A DNA stretch of 64,000 nucleotides from Xanthomonas chitinilytica (GCF_026107455.2 NZ_JAPCHY010000004.1:1-64000), one strand, 5' to 3'. Counted from the stretch's first letter, positions 9,380-19,199 are shown. Translations and numbers: made by a program. Notes: generated from the letters alone by a model not told the origin.

Positions 9380-9505
9380 GCCTACCTGCCGGCGCGGGTT
9401 GCGCCGGGCGCCACCGTTCTTCTGCAGCGGCTGGCGATCCAATGCGGCATTCCACAACCATAAGCGGCCTCGAGCCGTACATATTTCAACAATCAAGGAA
9501 TCGAA

Positions 9506-10048
9506 ATGGCAGAAGAACGTGCACCGCGGGGTCGTGATCGCGACCGCAACCGCGAAGAGAAAGTCGACGACGGCATGATCGAGAAGCTGGTCGCGGTCAA
9601 CCGCGTCAGCAAGACCGTCAAGGGCGGTCGTCAGTTCACCTTCACCGCGCTGACCGTGGTCGGCGACGGCGAGGGCAAGGTCGGATTCGGCTACGGCAAG
9701 GCGCGCGAAGTGCCGGTCGCCATCCAGAAGTCGATGGAGCAGGCCCGCAAGAACCTGGTCAACGTCGACCTGAACAACGGCACCCTGTGGCATGCAGTGA
9801 AGGACGGCCACGGTGCCGCCCGCGTGTTCATGCAGCCGGCTTCCGAAGGTACCGGCGTCATCGCCGGCGGTGCCATGCGCGCCGTGCTGGAAGCCGTTGG
9901 CGTGAAGAACGTGCTGGCCAAGGCCGTCGGTTCGCGCAATCCGATCAACCTGGTGCGCGCCACCCTGAAGGGTCTGGCCGGCATGCAGTCGCCGGCCCGC
10001 ATCGCGGCCAAGCGCGGCAAGAAGGTGGAGGAACTCAACCATGGCTAA
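9506..10048 (+). CDS. rpsE: 30S ribosomal protein S5
   Basis: S5 (180 aa) takes part in decoding fidelity and mRNA entry. After an acidic/basic N-terminal extension, the double-stranded RNA-binding domain holds [20 protein letters not shown]. The C-terminal domain has [16 protein letters not shown]. Its end overlaps the rpmD start by 8 nt. Confidence 0.98.
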   Translation: MAEERAPRGRDRDRNREEKVDDGMIEKLVAVNRVSKTVKGGRQFTFTALTVVGDGEGKVGFGYGKAREVPVAIQKSMEQARKNLVNVDLNNGTLWHAVKDGHGAARVFMQPASEGTGVIAGGAMRAVLEAVGVKNVLAKAVGSRNPINLVRATLKGLAGMQSPARIAAKRGKKVEELNHG

Positions 10049-10232
10049 TGAGTCCAACAAGACCGTGAAGGTGCGCCTGGTGCGCGGCCTGCGTGGAACC
10101 CAGCAGCGCCACCGCCTGTCGGTGCGTGCCCTGGGCCTGAACAAGCTCAACGATGTGCGTGAACTGAAGGACAGCCCGCAGGTTCGCGGTCTGATCAACA
10201 AGGTTCACTACCTCGTCCAGGTTGAGGAGTAA
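10041..10232 (+). CDS. rpmD: 50S ribosomal protein L30
   Basis: L30 (63 aa) is a small large-subunit protein. The sequence [20 protein letters not shown] and the C-terminal [16 protein letters not shown] are diagnostic. The ATG lies inside the last codons of rpsE, so coupling is likely. Confidence 0.97.
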   Translation: MANESNKTVKVRLVRGLRGTQQRHRLSVRALGLNKLNDVRELKDSPQVRGLINKVHYLVQVEE

Positions 10233-10238
10233 TCGACC

Positions 10239-10682
10239 ATGACTCTGCGTCTCAATGAACTGAGCCCGGCCCCGGGCGCCCGCACCGAGCGCACCCGCGT
10301 CGGCCGCGGCATCGGCTCCGGCCTCGGCAAGACCGCCGGCCGCGGTCACAAGGGTTCGTTCGCCCGCAAGGGTGGCGGCAAGATCAAGGCTGGCTTCGAA
10401 GGCGGCCAGACCCCGATGCAGCGCCGTCTGCCGAAGATCGGCTTCCGTTCGCCGATCGCCAAGGACACCGCCGAAGTGCTGTCCTACCAGCTGGACAAGC
10501 TGCCGGCCGGCGAGATCGATTTCGCCGCACTGCGTGCCGCGAAGCTGGTCCCGTCGACGGCCAAGAAGGCCAAGATCGTCAAGAAGGGCGAGCTGACCAA
10601 GGCGTTCACCCTGAAGGGTGTTGCGGCTACCGCCGGCGCCAAGGCTGCGATCGAAGCTGCCGGCGGCAGCGTACAGGAGTAA
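10239..10682 (+). CDS. rplO: 50S ribosomal protein L15
   Basis: L15 (147 aa) is an assembly protein with a Gly/Arg-rich N-terminal extension ([19 protein letters not shown]) that threads into 23S rRNA. GAGGAG at the end of rpmD provides the ribosome-binding site. It is followed 7 nt later by secY. Confidence 0.98.
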   Translation: MTLRLNELSPAPGARTERTRVGRGIGSGLGKTAGRGHKGSFARKGGGKIKAGFEGGQTPMQRRLPKIGFRSPIAKDTAEVLSYQLDKLPAGEIDFAALRAAKLVPSTAKKAKIVKKGELTKAFTLKGVAATAGAKAAIEAAGGSVQE

Positions 10683-10689
10683 CTGGAAC

Positions 10690-12045
10690 ATGGCGCAAGC
10701 TGGCATCGGTAACCTCGCGGGCGGAATGGGCAAGTTCACTGAACTTCGCCAGCGTCTTCTGTTCGTACTCGGGGCATTGCTCGTCTATCGCATCGGCTGC
10801 TACGTGCCGGTGCCTGGCGTGAATCCCGATGCCATGCTTTCGTTGATGCAGGCGCAGGGCGGCGGCATCGTGGACATGTTCAACATGTTCTCGGGCGGCG
10901 CCCTGCACCGTTTCAGCATCTTCGCGTTGAACGTGATGCCGTACATTTCGGCATCGATCGTGATGCAGCTGGCGGTCCACATCTTCCCGACGCTGAAGGC
11001 GTTGCAGAAGGAAGGTGAATCGGGTCGCCGCAAGATCACGCAATATTCCCGCATCGGCGCCGTGTTGCTGGCGGTGGTGCAGGGCGGCAGCATCGCCCTG
11101 GCGCTGCAGAACCAGCTGTCGCCGGGCGGCGCGCCGGTCGTCTATGCGCCGGGCATGGGCTTCGTGCTGACCGCGGTGGTCGCGCTGACCGCCGGCACCA
11201 TCTTCCTGATGTGGGTCGGCGAGCAGGTGACCGAGCGCGGCATCGGCAACGGCGTGTCGCTGATCATCTTCGCCGGCATCGTCGCCGGCCTGCCGTCGGC
11301 GGTGATCCAGACCGTCGAGGCCTATCGCGACGGCAACATGAGCTTCATCTCGCTGCTGATGATCGTGCTGCTGGTGCTGGCCTTCACTTACTTCGTGGTG
11401 TTCGTCGAGCGCGGCCAGCGCCGGATCACCGTGAACTACGCGCGCCGCCAGGGCGGTCGCAACGCGTACATGAACCAGACCTCGTTCCTGCCGCTGAAGC
11501 TGAACATGGCCGGCGTGATCCCGGCGATCTTTGCCTCCAGCATCCTGGCGTTCCCGGCGACCCTGGCGATGTGGTCGGGCCAGGCCAGCCAGGCCACCTG
11601 GCTGCAGCGCGTGGCCAACGCGCTGGGTCCGGGCGAGCCGCTGCACATGATCGTGTTCGCCGGCCTGATCAGCGGTTTTGCGTTCTTCTACACCGCACTG
11701 GTGTTCAACTCGCAGGAAACGGCCGACAACCTGAAGAAGTCGGGCGCGCTGATCCCGGGCATCCGTCCGGGCAAGGCCACCGCCGACTACGTCGACGGCG
11801 TGCTGACCCGCCTGACCGCGGCCGGCTCGGTGTACCTGGTGATCGTGTGCCTGTTGCCGGAGATCATGCGCACCCAGCTCAACGCCTCGTTCTACTTCGG
11901 CGGCACCTCGCTGCTGATCGTGGTGGTGGTGGTGATGGACTTCATTGCGCAGATCCAGGCCCACCTGATGTCGCACCAGTACGAGAGCCTGTTGAAGAAG
12001 GCCAACCTGAAGGGCGGTTCGCGCGGCGGTTTTGCCCGCAACTGA
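10690..12045 (+). CDS. secY: Protein translocase subunit SecY
   Basis: SecY (451 aa) is the ten-helix pore of the Sec translocon in the inner membrane. Visible features are the N-terminal helix after [24 protein letters not shown], the plug region [21 protein letters not shown], and the cytosolic loop [19 protein letters not shown]. The ATG at 10690 is chosen because it gives the family's N-terminus; an upstream in-frame start would run 24 residues into rplO. No rpmJ follows, unlike in E. coli. A promoter candidate overlaps its 3' end. Confidence 0.98.
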   Translation: MAQAGIGNLAGGMGKFTELRQRLLFVLGALLVYRIGCYVPVPGVNPDAMLSLMQAQGGGIVDMFNMFSGGALHRFSIFALNVMPYISASIVMQLAVHIFPTLKALQKEGESGRRKITQYSRIGAVLLAVVQGGSIALALQNQLSPGGAPVVYAPGMGFVLTAVVALTAGTIFLMWVGEQVTERGIGNGVSLIIFAGIVAGLPSAVIQTVEAYRDGNMSFISLLMIVLLVLAFTYFVVFVERGQRRITVNYARRQGGRNAYMNQTSFLPLKLNMAGVIPAIFASSILAFPATLAMWSGQASQATWLQRVANALGPGEPLHMIVFAGLISGFAFFYTALVFNSQETADNLKKSGALIPGIRPGKATADYVDGVLTRLTAAGSVYLVIVCLLPEIMRTQLNASFYFGGTSLLIVVVVVMDFIAQIQAHLMSHQYESLLKKANLKGGSRGGFARN

Positions 12046-12060
12046 TTCCCCGGTTATAAT
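12032..12060 (+). promoter_or_regulatory. Promoter candidate for the alpha operon
   Basis: TTGCCC (12032-12037, inside the secY 3' end) and a perfect TATAAT (12055-12060) are 17 bp apart. Initiation near 12067 would give a leader of about 325 nt before rpsM. Confidence 0.6.
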
Positions 12061-12393
12061 TTCCGCTTCCCGACGCGAAGGCCCTCCGGTTCCCGGACGC
12101 GGCCTTCCGAATAGAAGGGCGGCCCCTGCAGCGGTCTCGGGTGGGGGTGAGATGTGGTGGTTCCGCGCGGGAGTAGCGCGGGCGGAGGCGGGGAGGTTTC
12201 CCGCCGCCAACGACATCCGGCGCCGGAGCATGGGCACACTCCCCATGCCGGGTCCATGGAACCTTCCGGTTCCACGGGCTTCCATGTAAACCGAGACCTT
12301 GTTAGAATCGCTAGTTCACTTTTTTGATCCATCCTGCCGGATTGGCGTGCCCGTGGCGCGCAGTCGGCCATCACTCAGCTGGAGAACCGCGTC
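12046..12393 (+). other. secY-rpsM intergenic region (alpha-operon leader)
   Basis: This 348-base gap contains no rpmJ and no other credible gene. It holds the TATAAT of the 12032-12060 promoter, GC-rich hairpins (one near 12190-12216), and a perfect 7-bp hairpin TGGAACC-TTCC-GGTTCCA at 12257-12274. It also has a TAGAAT element at 12303-12308 with a weak -35 (TTCCAT, 17 bp upstream). In E. coli S4 represses this operon through a leader pseudoknot; a matching fold here has not been shown. Confidence 0.6.
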
Positions 12394-12750
12394 ATGGCGC
12401 GTATTGCAGGCGTCAACCTGCCAGCCCAGAAGCATGTCTGGGTCGGGTTGCAAAGCATTTACGGCATCGGCCGTACCCGCTCGAAGAAAGTCTGCGATGC
12501 CGCAGGCGTGACTTCGACCACCAAGATCCGCGACCTGTCGGAGCCGGAAATCGAGCGCCTGCGCGCCGAGATCGGCAAGTACATCGTCGAGGGCGACCTG
12601 CGCCGCGAAATCGGCATCGCCATCAAGCGTCTGATGGACCTGGGTTGCTACCGTGGCCTGCGTCACCGTCGCGGTCTGCCGCTGCGTGGCCAGCGTACCC
12701 GTACCAACGCCCGCACCCGCAAGGGTCCGCGCAAGGCGATCAGGAAGTAA
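12394..12750 (+). CDS. rpsM: 30S ribosomal protein S13
   Basis: S13 (118 aa) contacts P-site tRNA and bridges to the 50S subunit. The helix-two-turn-helix segment and the basic tail [18 protein letters not shown] are present. It starts the alpha operon; CTGGAGAA precedes the ATG. Confidence 0.98.
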   Translation: MARIAGVNLPAQKHVWVGLQSIYGIGRTRSKKVCDAAGVTSTTKIRDLSEPEIERLRAEIGKYIVEGDLRREIGIAIKRLMDLGCYRGLRHRRGLPLRGQRTRTNARTRKGPRKAIRK

Positions 12751-12761
12751 GGGACTGACAA

Positions 12762-13151
12762 ATGGCTAAGCCCGCTGCTAAGACCAAGAAGAAGATCAAG
12801 CGCGTCATCACCGATGGCGTCGCCCACGTCCACGCTTCTTTCAACAACACCATCGTGACCATCACCGACCGTCAGGGCAATGCACTGTCCTGGGCGACCT
12901 CCGGTGGCGCCGGCTTCCGCGGCTCGCGCAAGTCGACCCCGTTCGCCGCACAGGTCGCCGCCGAAAAGGCCGGCCGCGCTGCGCTGGATTACGGCGTGAA
13001 GTCGCTGGAAGTCCGCATCAAGGGCCCGGGTCCGGGTCGTGAGTCGGCCGTGCGCTCGCTGAACAACGTGGGCTACAAGATCACCAACATCATCGACGTG
13101 ACGCCAATCCCGCACAACGGGTGCCGTCCGCCGAAGAAGCGTCGCGTCTAA
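12762..13151 (+). CDS. rpsK: 30S ribosomal protein S11
   Basis: S11 (129 aa) lies on the platform near the Shine-Dalgarno/anti-Shine-Dalgarno helix. Conserved blocks are [20 protein letters not shown] and the C-terminal [18 protein letters not shown]. It starts 11 nt after rpsM. Confidence 0.98.
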   Translation: MAKPAAKTKKKIKRVITDGVAHVHASFNNTIVTITDRQGNALSWATSGGAGFRGSRKSTPFAAQVAAEKAGRAALDYGVKSLEVRIKGPGPGRESAVRSLNNVGYKITNIIDVTPIPHNGCRPPKKRRV

Positions 13152-13165
13152 AGGAGCGATAAGAA

Positions 13166-13795
13166 ATGGCTCGTTATATCGGTCCTACCTGTAAGCTCGC
13201 CCGCCGCGAAGGCGCCGATCTTTCCCTCAAGAGCCCGGCCCGTGCGCTGGACTCCAAGTGCAAGCTGGAGCAGAAGCCCGGCCAGCACGGCGCCACCGCC
13301 CGCAAGGGCAAGCTGTCCGACTACGCCACCCAGCTGCGCGAAAAGCAGAAGGTCAAGCGTATCTACGGCCTGCTGGAGCGTCAGTTCCGCAACTACTACA
13401 AGAAGGCCTCGACCAAGAAGGGCAACACCGGCGAGAACCTGCTGCAGCTGCTGGAAACCCGCCTGGACAACGTCGTCTACCGCATGGGCTTTGCCGTCAC
13501 CCGCCCGGCCGCGCGCCAGCTGGTTTCGCACCGTGGCGTCACGGTCAACGGCAAGTCGGTGAACCTGGCTTCGTACCAGGTCAAGGCGGGCGACGCGATC
13601 GCCCTGTCCGAAAAGGCGCAGAAGCAGCTGCGCGTGCAGGAAGCCCTGACCGTGGCCGAACAGCACGACCTCAGCCCGTCGTGGGTGGAAGTCGATTCGA
13701 AGAAGTTCAGCGGCATCTTCAAGGCCGTGCCGGATCGCGCCGACCTGCCTGCGGATATCAACGAAGCGCTGATCGTCGAGTTGTATTCGAAGTAA
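13166..13795 (+). CDS. rpsD: 30S ribosomal protein S4
   Basis: S4 (209 aa) nucleates 16S rRNA folding and, in E. coli, represses the alpha operon. The N-terminal zinc-ribbon-like region keeps only two cysteines, as in E. coli-type S4. The S4 RNA-binding domain (about residues 97-160) holds [27 protein letters not shown] precedes the ATG. Confidence 0.98.
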   Translation: MARYIGPTCKLARREGADLSLKSPARALDSKCKLEQKPGQHGATARKGKLSDYATQLREKQKVKRIYGLLERQFRNYYKKASTKKGNTGENLLQLLETRLDNVVYRMGFAVTRPAARQLVSHRGVTVNGKSVNLASYQVKAGDAIALSEKAQKQLRVQEALTVAEQHDLSPSWVEVDSKKFSGIFKAVPDRADLPADINEALIVELYSK

Positions 13796-13806
13796 TTCAC
13801 AATGGA

Positions 13807-13832
13807 GAACCTCCGGGTCGCACCGGAGGTTC
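13807..13832 (+). promoter_or_regulatory. RNA hairpin just upstream of the rpoA ribosome-binding site
   Basis: A perfect 10-bp stem GAACCTCCGG / CCGGAGGTTC closes a GTCGCA loop. The 3' arm contains GGAGG (13825-13829), a Shine-Dalgarno-like sequence held in the stem. The real site AGGAGA (13835-13840) starts 3 nt after the hairpin. It lies 11 nt after the rpsD stop. Confidence 0.6.
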
Positions 13833-13849
13833 GCAGGAGAACCCGCAAC

Positions 13850-14848
13850 ATGACGGTTACCGCCAACCAGGTTCTGCGTCCTCGCGGTCCGCAGATCGAA
13901 CGCCTTACCGAGACCCGCGCCAAGGTCGTCATCGAGCCCTTGGAGCGTGGTTACGGGCATACGCTGGGCAACGCCCTGCGTCGCGTGCTGCTGTCGTCCA
14001 TCCCGGGCTTCGCCATCACCGAAGTCGAGATCGACGGCGTGCTGCATGAGTACACCACGGTCGAAGGGCTGCAGGAGGACGTGCTGGAAGTCCTGCTCAA
14101 CCTGAAGGACGTGGCGATCCGTATGCACACCGGCGACAGCGCCACCCTGTCCCTGTCCAAGCAGGGCCCGGGCATCGTGACCGCCGCCGACATCAAGGTC
14201 GACCACAACGTCGAGGTCCTCAACGGCGATCACGTGATCTGCCACCTGACCAAGGACGTCGCGCTGAACATGCGCCTGAAGGTCGAGCGCGGTTTCGGCT
14301 ACCAGCCGGCCGCCGCCCGCCGTCGTCCGGACGAAGAAACCCGTGCCATCGGCCGCCTGGTCCTGGACGCCTCGTTCTCGCCGGTGCGCCGCGTCGCCTA
14401 TTCGGTGGAAGCGGCCCGCGTCGAGCAGCGTACCGACCTGGACAAGCTGGTGCTGGACATCGAGACCAACGGCACGATCGACGCCGAGGAAGCCGTGCGC
14501 ACCGCCGCCGACATCCTCAGCGACCAGCTGTCGGTGTTCGGTGACTTCACCCACCGCGACCGCGGTGCGGCCAAGCCGGCCAACAACGGCGTCGACCCGG
14601 TGCTGCTGCGCCCGATCGACGACCTGGAGCTGACCGTGCGTTCGGCCAACTGCCTCAAGGCCGAGAGCATCTACTACATCGGCGACCTGATCCAGAAGAC
14701 CGAAGTGGAGCTGCTCAAGACCCCGAACCTGGGCAAGAAGTCGCTCACCGAGATCAAGGAAGTGCTCGCCCAGCGCGGCCTTTCCTTGGGCATGAAGCTG
14801 GAGAACTGGCCGCCGGCCGGCGTCGCCCAGCACGGCATGCTCGGCTGA
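13850..14848 (+). CDS. rpoA: DNA-directed RNA polymerase alpha subunit
   Basis: RpoA (332 aa) dimerises to start polymerase assembly and contacts promoters and activators. The N-terminal domain (to about residue 235) holds [20 protein letters not shown]. The C-terminal domain from about 255 holds [20 protein letters not shown] and the helix-hairpin-helix [14 protein letters not shown]. The ATG at 13850 is 9 nt after AGGAGA and gives the usual N-terminus; an in-frame ATG at 13802 would translate through the hairpin and is rejected. Confidence 0.98.
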   Translation: MTVTANQVLRPRGPQIERLTETRAKVVIEPLERGYGHTLGNALRRVLLSSIPGFAITEVEIDGVLHEYTTVEGLQEDVLEVLLNLKDVAIRMHTGDSATLSLSKQGPGIVTAADIKVDHNVEVLNGDHVICHLTKDVALNMRLKVERGFGYQPAAARRRPDEETRAIGRLVLDASFSPVRRVAYSVEAARVEQRTDLDKLVLDIETNGTIDAEEAVRTAADILSDQLSVFGDFTHRDRGAAKPANNGVDPVLLRPIDDLELTVRSANCLKAESIYYIGDLIQKTEVELLKTPNLGKKSLTEIKEVLAQRGLSLGMKLENWPPAGVAQHGMLG

Positions 14849-14864
14849 CAGCACCCGCAGCATC

Positions 14865-14893
14865 GCGCCGACGGGCCTGAAGGCCCGCGGCGC
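14865..14893 (+). terminator. Hairpin between rpoA and rplQ
   Basis: Arms GCGCCG-A-CGGGCC and GGCCCG-CGGCGC pair over 12 bp with one bulged A and a TGAA loop. It begins 17 nt after the rpoA stop. No T-run follows, so it may modulate rather than end transcription into rplQ. Confidence 0.5.
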
Positions 14894-14999
14894 ACATCCG
14901 GTCTGGACGACTGGTCAGGGCCATCCGCAGTCCATGTTTCAACGCCAGGAAGGCGACAGCGATTCCCAGTAGTTTCAACATTCCACAGGAACCAACACC

Positions 15000-15383
15000 A
15001 TGCGCCACCAGAAATCCGGTCGCAAGTTCAACCGCACCAGCGCCCACCGCGAAGCGATGTTCAAGAACATGGCCGCCTCGCTGTTCAAGCACGAACTGAT
15101 CAAGACCACCCTGCCGAAGGCCAAGGAACTGCGCCGCGTCGCCGAGCCGCTGATCACCCTGGCCAAGACCGATGGCGTCGCCAACCGCCGCCTGGCCTTC
15201 GCGCGCCTGCGCGACAAGGAAGCCGTGGGCAAGCTGTTCGTCGAGCTGGGCCCGCGTTACCAGGCCCGCCCGGGCGGTTACCTGCGCATCCTCAAGTGCG
15301 GCTTCCGCGCCGGCGACAACGCGCCGATGGCGTACGTCGAGCTGGTCGACCGTCCGGTCGTGGCCGAGGAAGTGGCCGAGTAA
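15000..15383 (+). CDS. rplQ: 50S ribosomal protein L17
   Basis: L17 (127 aa) lies at the tunnel exit. The sequence [20 protein letters not shown] is diagnostic. CAGGAA precedes the ATG. It is the last gene of the alpha operon and is followed by a good terminator. It is separated from rpoA by 151 nt, longer than the usual spacing in this cluster. Confidence 0.98.
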   Translation: MRHQKSGRKFNRTSAHREAMFKNMAASLFKHELIKTTLPKAKELRRVAEPLITLAKTDGVANRRLAFARLRDKEAVGKLFVELGPRYQARPGGYLRILKCGFRAGDNAPMAYVELVDRPVVAEEVAE

Positions 15384-15414
15384 TCGGACCGTTCGCGCCA
15401 GATGTCTTGCGGAG

Positions 15415-15443
15415 AACCCGGCCTCGAGCCGGGTTTTTCGTTT
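15415..15443 (+). terminator. Rho-independent terminator of the ribosomal supercluster
   Basis: An 8-bp stem AACCCGGC / GCCGGGTT with a CTCGA loop runs into TTTCGTTT. It lies 31 nt after rplQ. Confidence 0.85.
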
Positions 15444-15540
15444 CCGGCGACGCAGTGATCCGATAAACGCGGCAACCGCGGGGTTCGGACGGCGATGCCG
15501 GCCTGCTACCCTTGTCGCTCGATATCGACGAGCGTTTGCG

Positions 15541-16056
15541 ATGAATCCATTGCGATGGAATTTCCGCGCCCAGTTCCTGCTGGGTTTCCTGGTCTGTGCC
15601 GGGCTGCTGGGGTATGCCATCTACCTGCAGTTGCAGCTGGGGCTGGAGCCCTGTCCGCTGTGCATCTTCCAGCGGCTGGCCTTTGCCGCGCTGGGGCTGC
15701 TGTTCCTGATCGGCGCGTTGCATGGCCCGGGCGACGGTGCCGGACGCAAGACCTACGGCGTGCTGGCCTTCATCGCGGCCGCCGTCGGCATCGGCATCGC
15801 CGGCCGCCACGTCTGGGTGCAGGTGATGCCGAAGGACGCGATGTCCAGCTGTGGTCCCCCGCTGAGCTTCCTCAGCGAGACGATGGGGCCGCTGGAGGTG
15901 TTCCGCACGGTCCTCACCGGTACCGGCGACTGCGGCAACATCGACTGGCAGTTCCTGGGCCTGAGCATGCCGATGTGGAGCCTGGTGTGGTTCGTGCTGC
16001 TCGGCGGCTGGGCGCTGTACGCGGGCTGGCGCGCGCGCGCCAAGCGCCTGCTCTGA
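15541..16056 (+). CDS. dsbB: Disulfide bond formation protein DsbB
   Basis: DsbB (171 aa) re-oxidises DsbA and passes electrons to ubiquinone in the inner membrane. Four hydrophobic segments are visible. Both redox pairs are present: C38-P-L-C41 in the first periplasmic loop, and C104 with C131 in the second. The start has only a weak ribosome-binding site; a small hairpin (15516-15534) with a TCGATATCGA core lies just upstream. No dsbA is adjacent. Confidence 0.93.
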   Translation: MNPLRWNFRAQFLLGFLVCAGLLGYAIYLQLQLGLEPCPLCIFQRLAFAALGLLFLIGALHGPGDGAGRKTYGVLAFIAAAVGIGIAGRHVWVQVMPKDAMSSCGPPLSFLSETMGPLEVFRTVLTGTGDCGNIDWQFLGLSMPMWSLVWFVLLGGWALYAGWRARAKRLL

Positions 16057-16099
16057 TCCCCGCAAGCTTCTCCTGTTTCCCCCCACTGGAACCTTTCCC

Positions 16100-17485
16100 A
16101 TGAACTCCCCGGACCGCAGCCCGCAGCCTGTCAACCTGCCCGAGCACTGGGCGCCGGACAGCTGGCGCAGCAAGCCCGGTCTGCAGATGCCGACCTATCC
16201 GGACCCGGTGGCGCTGGATGCGGCGCTGGCCGAACTGCAACGCCTGCCGCCGCTGGTGACGTCCTGGGAGATCTTCGCGCTGAAGCGGCAACTGGCCGAG
16301 GCCCAGGAGGGCAAGCGTTTCCTGCTGCAGGGCGGCGATTGCGCCGAGAATTTCAGCGACTGCGAATCGAGCACGGTTTCCAACCGGCTCAAGGTGTTGC
16401 TGCAGATGAGCCTGGTGCTGGTGCACGGCCTGCGCACGCCGGTGATCCGGGTGGGGCGCTTTGCCGGGCAGTACGCCAAGCCGCGTTCGGCCGATACCGA
16501 GACCCGCGACGGCGTGGCACTGCCGAGCTACCGCGGCGACGTGATCAACGCGCCGGAGTTCACCGCGCAGGCGCGGATGCCGGACCCGCAGCGGATGATC
16601 ACCGCGCACTCGCGTTCGGCGATGACGATGAACTTCGTGCGTGCCCTGATCGATGGCGGTTTCGCCGACCTGCATCACCCCGAATACTGGAACCTGAGCT
16701 GGGTGGGCTGCTCGCCGCTGGCCGAGGACTACCAGCGCATGGTGGCCTCGATCGACGATGCGGTGCGCTTCATGGAGACGCTGTCCGGCTCGCCGGTGCA
16801 CAACCTCAACCGCATCGACTTCTACACTTCGCACGAAGCGCTGCTGCTGCCCTACGAGCAGGCGCTGACGCGGCAGGTGCCGCGGCAGTGGGGCTGGTTC
16901 AACCTGAGCACGCACTACCCGTGGATCGGCATGCGCACCGCGGCACTGGACGGCGCCCACGTCGAGTACCTGCGCGGCGTGCGCAACCCGATCGCGATCA
17001 AGGTCGGGCCATCGGTGCAGCCGGACCAGCTGCTGCGGCTGATCGACGTACTCAATCCCGACGACGAGCCGGGGCGCCTGAGCTTCATCCACCGCATGGG
17101 CGCGGCGCAGATCGCCGAGAAGCTGCCGCCGCTGCTCAACGCGGTCAAGCGGGATGGCCGCCGCGTGCTGTGGGTGTGCGATGCGATGCACGGCAACACC
17201 GAGAGCACCAGCAACGGCTACAAGACCCGGCGTTTCGACAACATCCGCAGCGAAGTGGAGCTGTCGTTCGACCTGCATGCCGCCGCCGGCACCCGCCTGG
17301 GCGGGGTGCACCTGGAACTGACCGGCGAGGACGTGACCGAATGCACCGGCGGTGCGCGCGAACTGACCGAGCGCGATCTGGAGCGGGCCTACCGTTCCAG
17401 CGTCGACCCGCGCCTGAACTACGAGCAGTCGCTGGAGATCGCGATGGCGATCGTGCGCAAGCAGGGCAAGCTTCCGGTTTCCTGA
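16100..17485 (+). CDS. aroG: Class II 3-deoxy-7-phosphoheptulonate (DAHP) synthase
   Basis: This 461-aa enzyme condenses PEP and erythrose 4-phosphate, the first step of the shikimate pathway. It is the class II (plant/AroAII) type, unrelated in sequence to E. coli AroFGH. The metal-binding residues expected by comparison with the Mycobacterium enzyme are visible: C81 in GGDCAENF, H364 in CDAMHGNT, E406 in HLELTGEDVTEC and D436 in SVDPRLNYEQS. The catalytic enzyme appears complete. It stands alone on the + strand, convergent with the amidase gene that ends 15 nt away. No fused chorismate mutase or regulatory domain is seen. Confidence 0.93.
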   Translation: MNSPDRSPQPVNLPEHWAPDSWRSKPGLQMPTYPDPVALDAALAELQRLPPLVTSWEIFALKRQLAEAQEGKRFLLQGGDCAENFSDCESSTVSNRLKVLLQMSLVLVHGLRTPVIRVGRFAGQYAKPRSADTETRDGVALPSYRGDVINAPEFTAQARMPDPQRMITAHSRSAMTMNFVRALIDGGFADLHHPEYWNLSWVGCSPLAEDYQRMVASIDDAVRFMETLSGSPVHNLNRIDFYTSHEALLLPYEQALTRQVPRQWGWFNLSTHYPWIGMRTAALDGAHVEYLRGVRNPIAIKVGPSVQPDQLLRLIDVLNPDDEPGRLSFIHRMGAAQIAEKLPPLLNAVKRDGRRVLWVCDAMHGNTESTSNGYKTRRFDNIRSEVELSFDLHAAAGTRLGGVHLELTGEDVTECTGGARELTERDLERAYRSSVDPRLNYEQSLEIAMAIVRKQGKLPVS

Positions 17486-17500
17486 CGGCAGGCGCCGGGA

Positions 17501-19129
17501 TCAGCGCGAGCGGGGCGGCGATGGCTGACCGCCGTGGAAGGCGGGTGGCCGGCGCGCGCGGGTGAGCTGTTCGTAGGCGTAGCCCAGTTCGATCAGCCGC
17601 GGTTCGCTCCAGGCGGTGCCCATGAACAGCAGGCCCAGCGGCAGGCCGTCGGCGTGGCCCATGGGCACGCTCAGGCTGGGGTAGCCGGCCACGGCGGCGG
17701 CACCGTAGCTGCCACCGGGGAAATCATCGCCCTGGCCGGGCGTGGTGGGCCAGGCGACGCCGGTGGTGGGGGCGATCAGGGCATCGAGTCGTTGCAGCCG
17801 CAGCGCGGCGTCGATGCCCTCGGTGCCGGCCAGGCGGCGGGCACGGGTCCGTGCGGAAATATAGGCGCGCTCGCCCAGGCCACCCTTGGCCTCGGCCTCT
17901 TCCAGCAGCTCCTGGCCGAAGAACGGCATCTCCCGTTCGGCGTGCTCGTGGTTGAACGCGATCAGCTGCGCCAGCGTCCGTATCGGCGCCCCGTGGACGT
18001 CCAGGTAGCGCTCCAGCCCGGCCTTGAATTCGTAGAGCAGCAGCTCGCGTTCGGGTTCGTTCCAGCCGCCGTCGCCGGGAATCTCCGCCGGCACCACGGT
18101 GGCGCCGGCCTCGCGCAGCACCTCCACCGCGTTGTCCATCGCCGCGGCGATGTCGGGCCGCTCGCTCAGCCGGTTGCGCAGCAGGCCGATGCGGGCGCCG
18201 CGCAGGCCATCGCCGCGCAGGCGCGCGGTGTAGTCGTAGACCGCCCGCCCGGGCATGGTGGCGGTGGCCGGGTCGGCGGTGTCGCGCCCGGCCATGGCGG
18301 TCAGCAGCGTGGCGGCGTCGGCCACGTTGCGGGTCATCGGCCCGGCGGTGTCCTGGCTGAACGAGATCGGCACGATGCCGCTGCGGCTGACCAGGCCTAC
18401 CGTCGGTTTGAGCCCGACGATGCCGTTGACCGCGGCCGGACAGACGATGCTGCCATCGGTTTCGGTGCCGACGGCAGCCGTGGCGAGGTTGGCCGCCACC
18501 GCCACCGCGCTGCCGCTGCTGGAGCCGCAGGGGTTGCGGGTGAGGGCGTAGGGGTTGCGGGTCTGCCCGCCGCGCGCGCTCCAGCCGGAGGTGGAATGCG
18601 GCGAACGGAAATTGGCCCATTCGCTGAGGTTGCTCTTGCCCAGGATCAGCGCGCCGGCCGCACGCAGGCGCGCGACCAGGAAGGCGTCGTCGGGGCGGAA
18701 GCCTTCCAGCGCCAGCGAGCCGGCAGTGGTGCTCATGGGGCGGGCGCCGATGTTGTCCTTGATCAGCAGCGGGATGCCGTGCAGCGGCCCGCGCAGGCGG
18801 CCGGCGCGGCGTTCGGCATCCAGCCGCGCGGCGTCCTTCAGCGCATCGGGATTGAGCTCGATCACGGCGCGCAGGGTGGGGCCGGCGCGGTCGATGGCGG
18901 CGATGCGGTCCAGGTAGGCGCGGGTCAGGGTGACGCTGTCCAGCTCGCCGCTGGCCATGCGCGCCTGCAGGCCGGCGATGTCCGCTTCGGCATAGGGGAA
19001 CGGGGGGATGTCGTCCGCAGGCGGCAGGGGGGTGGCGATCGGAGTCGATCGCGGCGGCGGTGGCGTTTCGGCCTGGCAGGCGCACAAGGCGACGACAACG
19101 ACCGACAGCATCGCAAGGCAGCGCATCAT
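17501..19129 (-). CDS. Lipoprotein amidase of the amidase-signature family (peptide amidase-like)
   Basis: A 542-aa amidase-signature hydrolase. The N-terminus ([19 protein letters not shown]) is a lipoprotein-type signal with a possible lipobox ending at C18, followed by a Pro-rich linker. The Ser-cisSer-Lys triad is visible: K124 in LLIKDNIG, a Ser in CGSSSGS (about 203) and S227 in GTETDGSI. If counted from the second Met, these numbers match those I recall for the peptide amidase of Stenotrophomonas maltophilia (K123, S202, S226). Likely role: deamidation of C-terminal peptide amides or a related amide hydrolysis outside the cytoplasm. The exact substrate is inferred. GAAGGAA precedes the two start codons. 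It is convergent with aroG. Confidence 0.85.
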   Translation of the reverse strand: MMRCLAMLSVVVVALCACQAETPPPPRSTPIATPLPPADDIPPFPYAEADIAGLQARMASGELDSVTLTRAYLDRIAAIDRAGPTLRAVIELNPDALKDAARLDAERRAGRLRGPLHGIPLLIKDNIGARPMSTTAGSLALEGFRPDDAFLVARLRAAGALILGKSNLSEWANFRSPHSTSGWSARGGQTRNPYALTRNPCGSSSGSAVAVAANLATAAVGTETDGSIVCPAAVNGIVGLKPTVGLVSRSGIVPISFSQDTAGPMTRNVADAATLLTAMAGRDTADPATATMPGRAVYDYTARLRGDGLRGARIGLLRNRLSERPDIAAAMDNAVEVLREAGATVVPAEIPGDGGWNEPERELLLYEFKAGLERYLDVHGAPIRTLAQLIAFNHEHAEREMPFFGQELLEEAEAKGGLGERAYISARTRARRLAGTEGIDAALRLQRLDALIAPTTGVAWPTTPGQGDDFPGGSYGAAAVAGYPSLSVPMGHADGLPLGLLFMGTAWSEPRLIELGYAYEQLTRARRPPAFHGGQPSPPRSR

Positions 19130-19199
19130 CAGGTTCCTTCTGGACCCACGCAGGCTAACCAGCCATCGGGGGCCTTGGCAATCGTGCGGGAGCCGGTGG

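Noticed and set aside
10627-12285. Minus-strand frame of 552 codons opposite secY
   Set aside because: The predicted product is rich in His, Arg and Asp, as expected from the reverse of membrane-helix codons. secY is certain.
13802-13849. Earlier in-frame ATG for rpoA
   Set aside because: It would add 16 non-conserved residues and run through a perfect hairpin. AGGAGA sits correctly for the ATG at 13850.
15516-15534. Hairpin before dsbB as a terminator
   Set aside because: The stem has only 6 bp and no T-run, and it sits a few bases before the dsbB start. The true terminator of the upstream operon is at 15415-15443.
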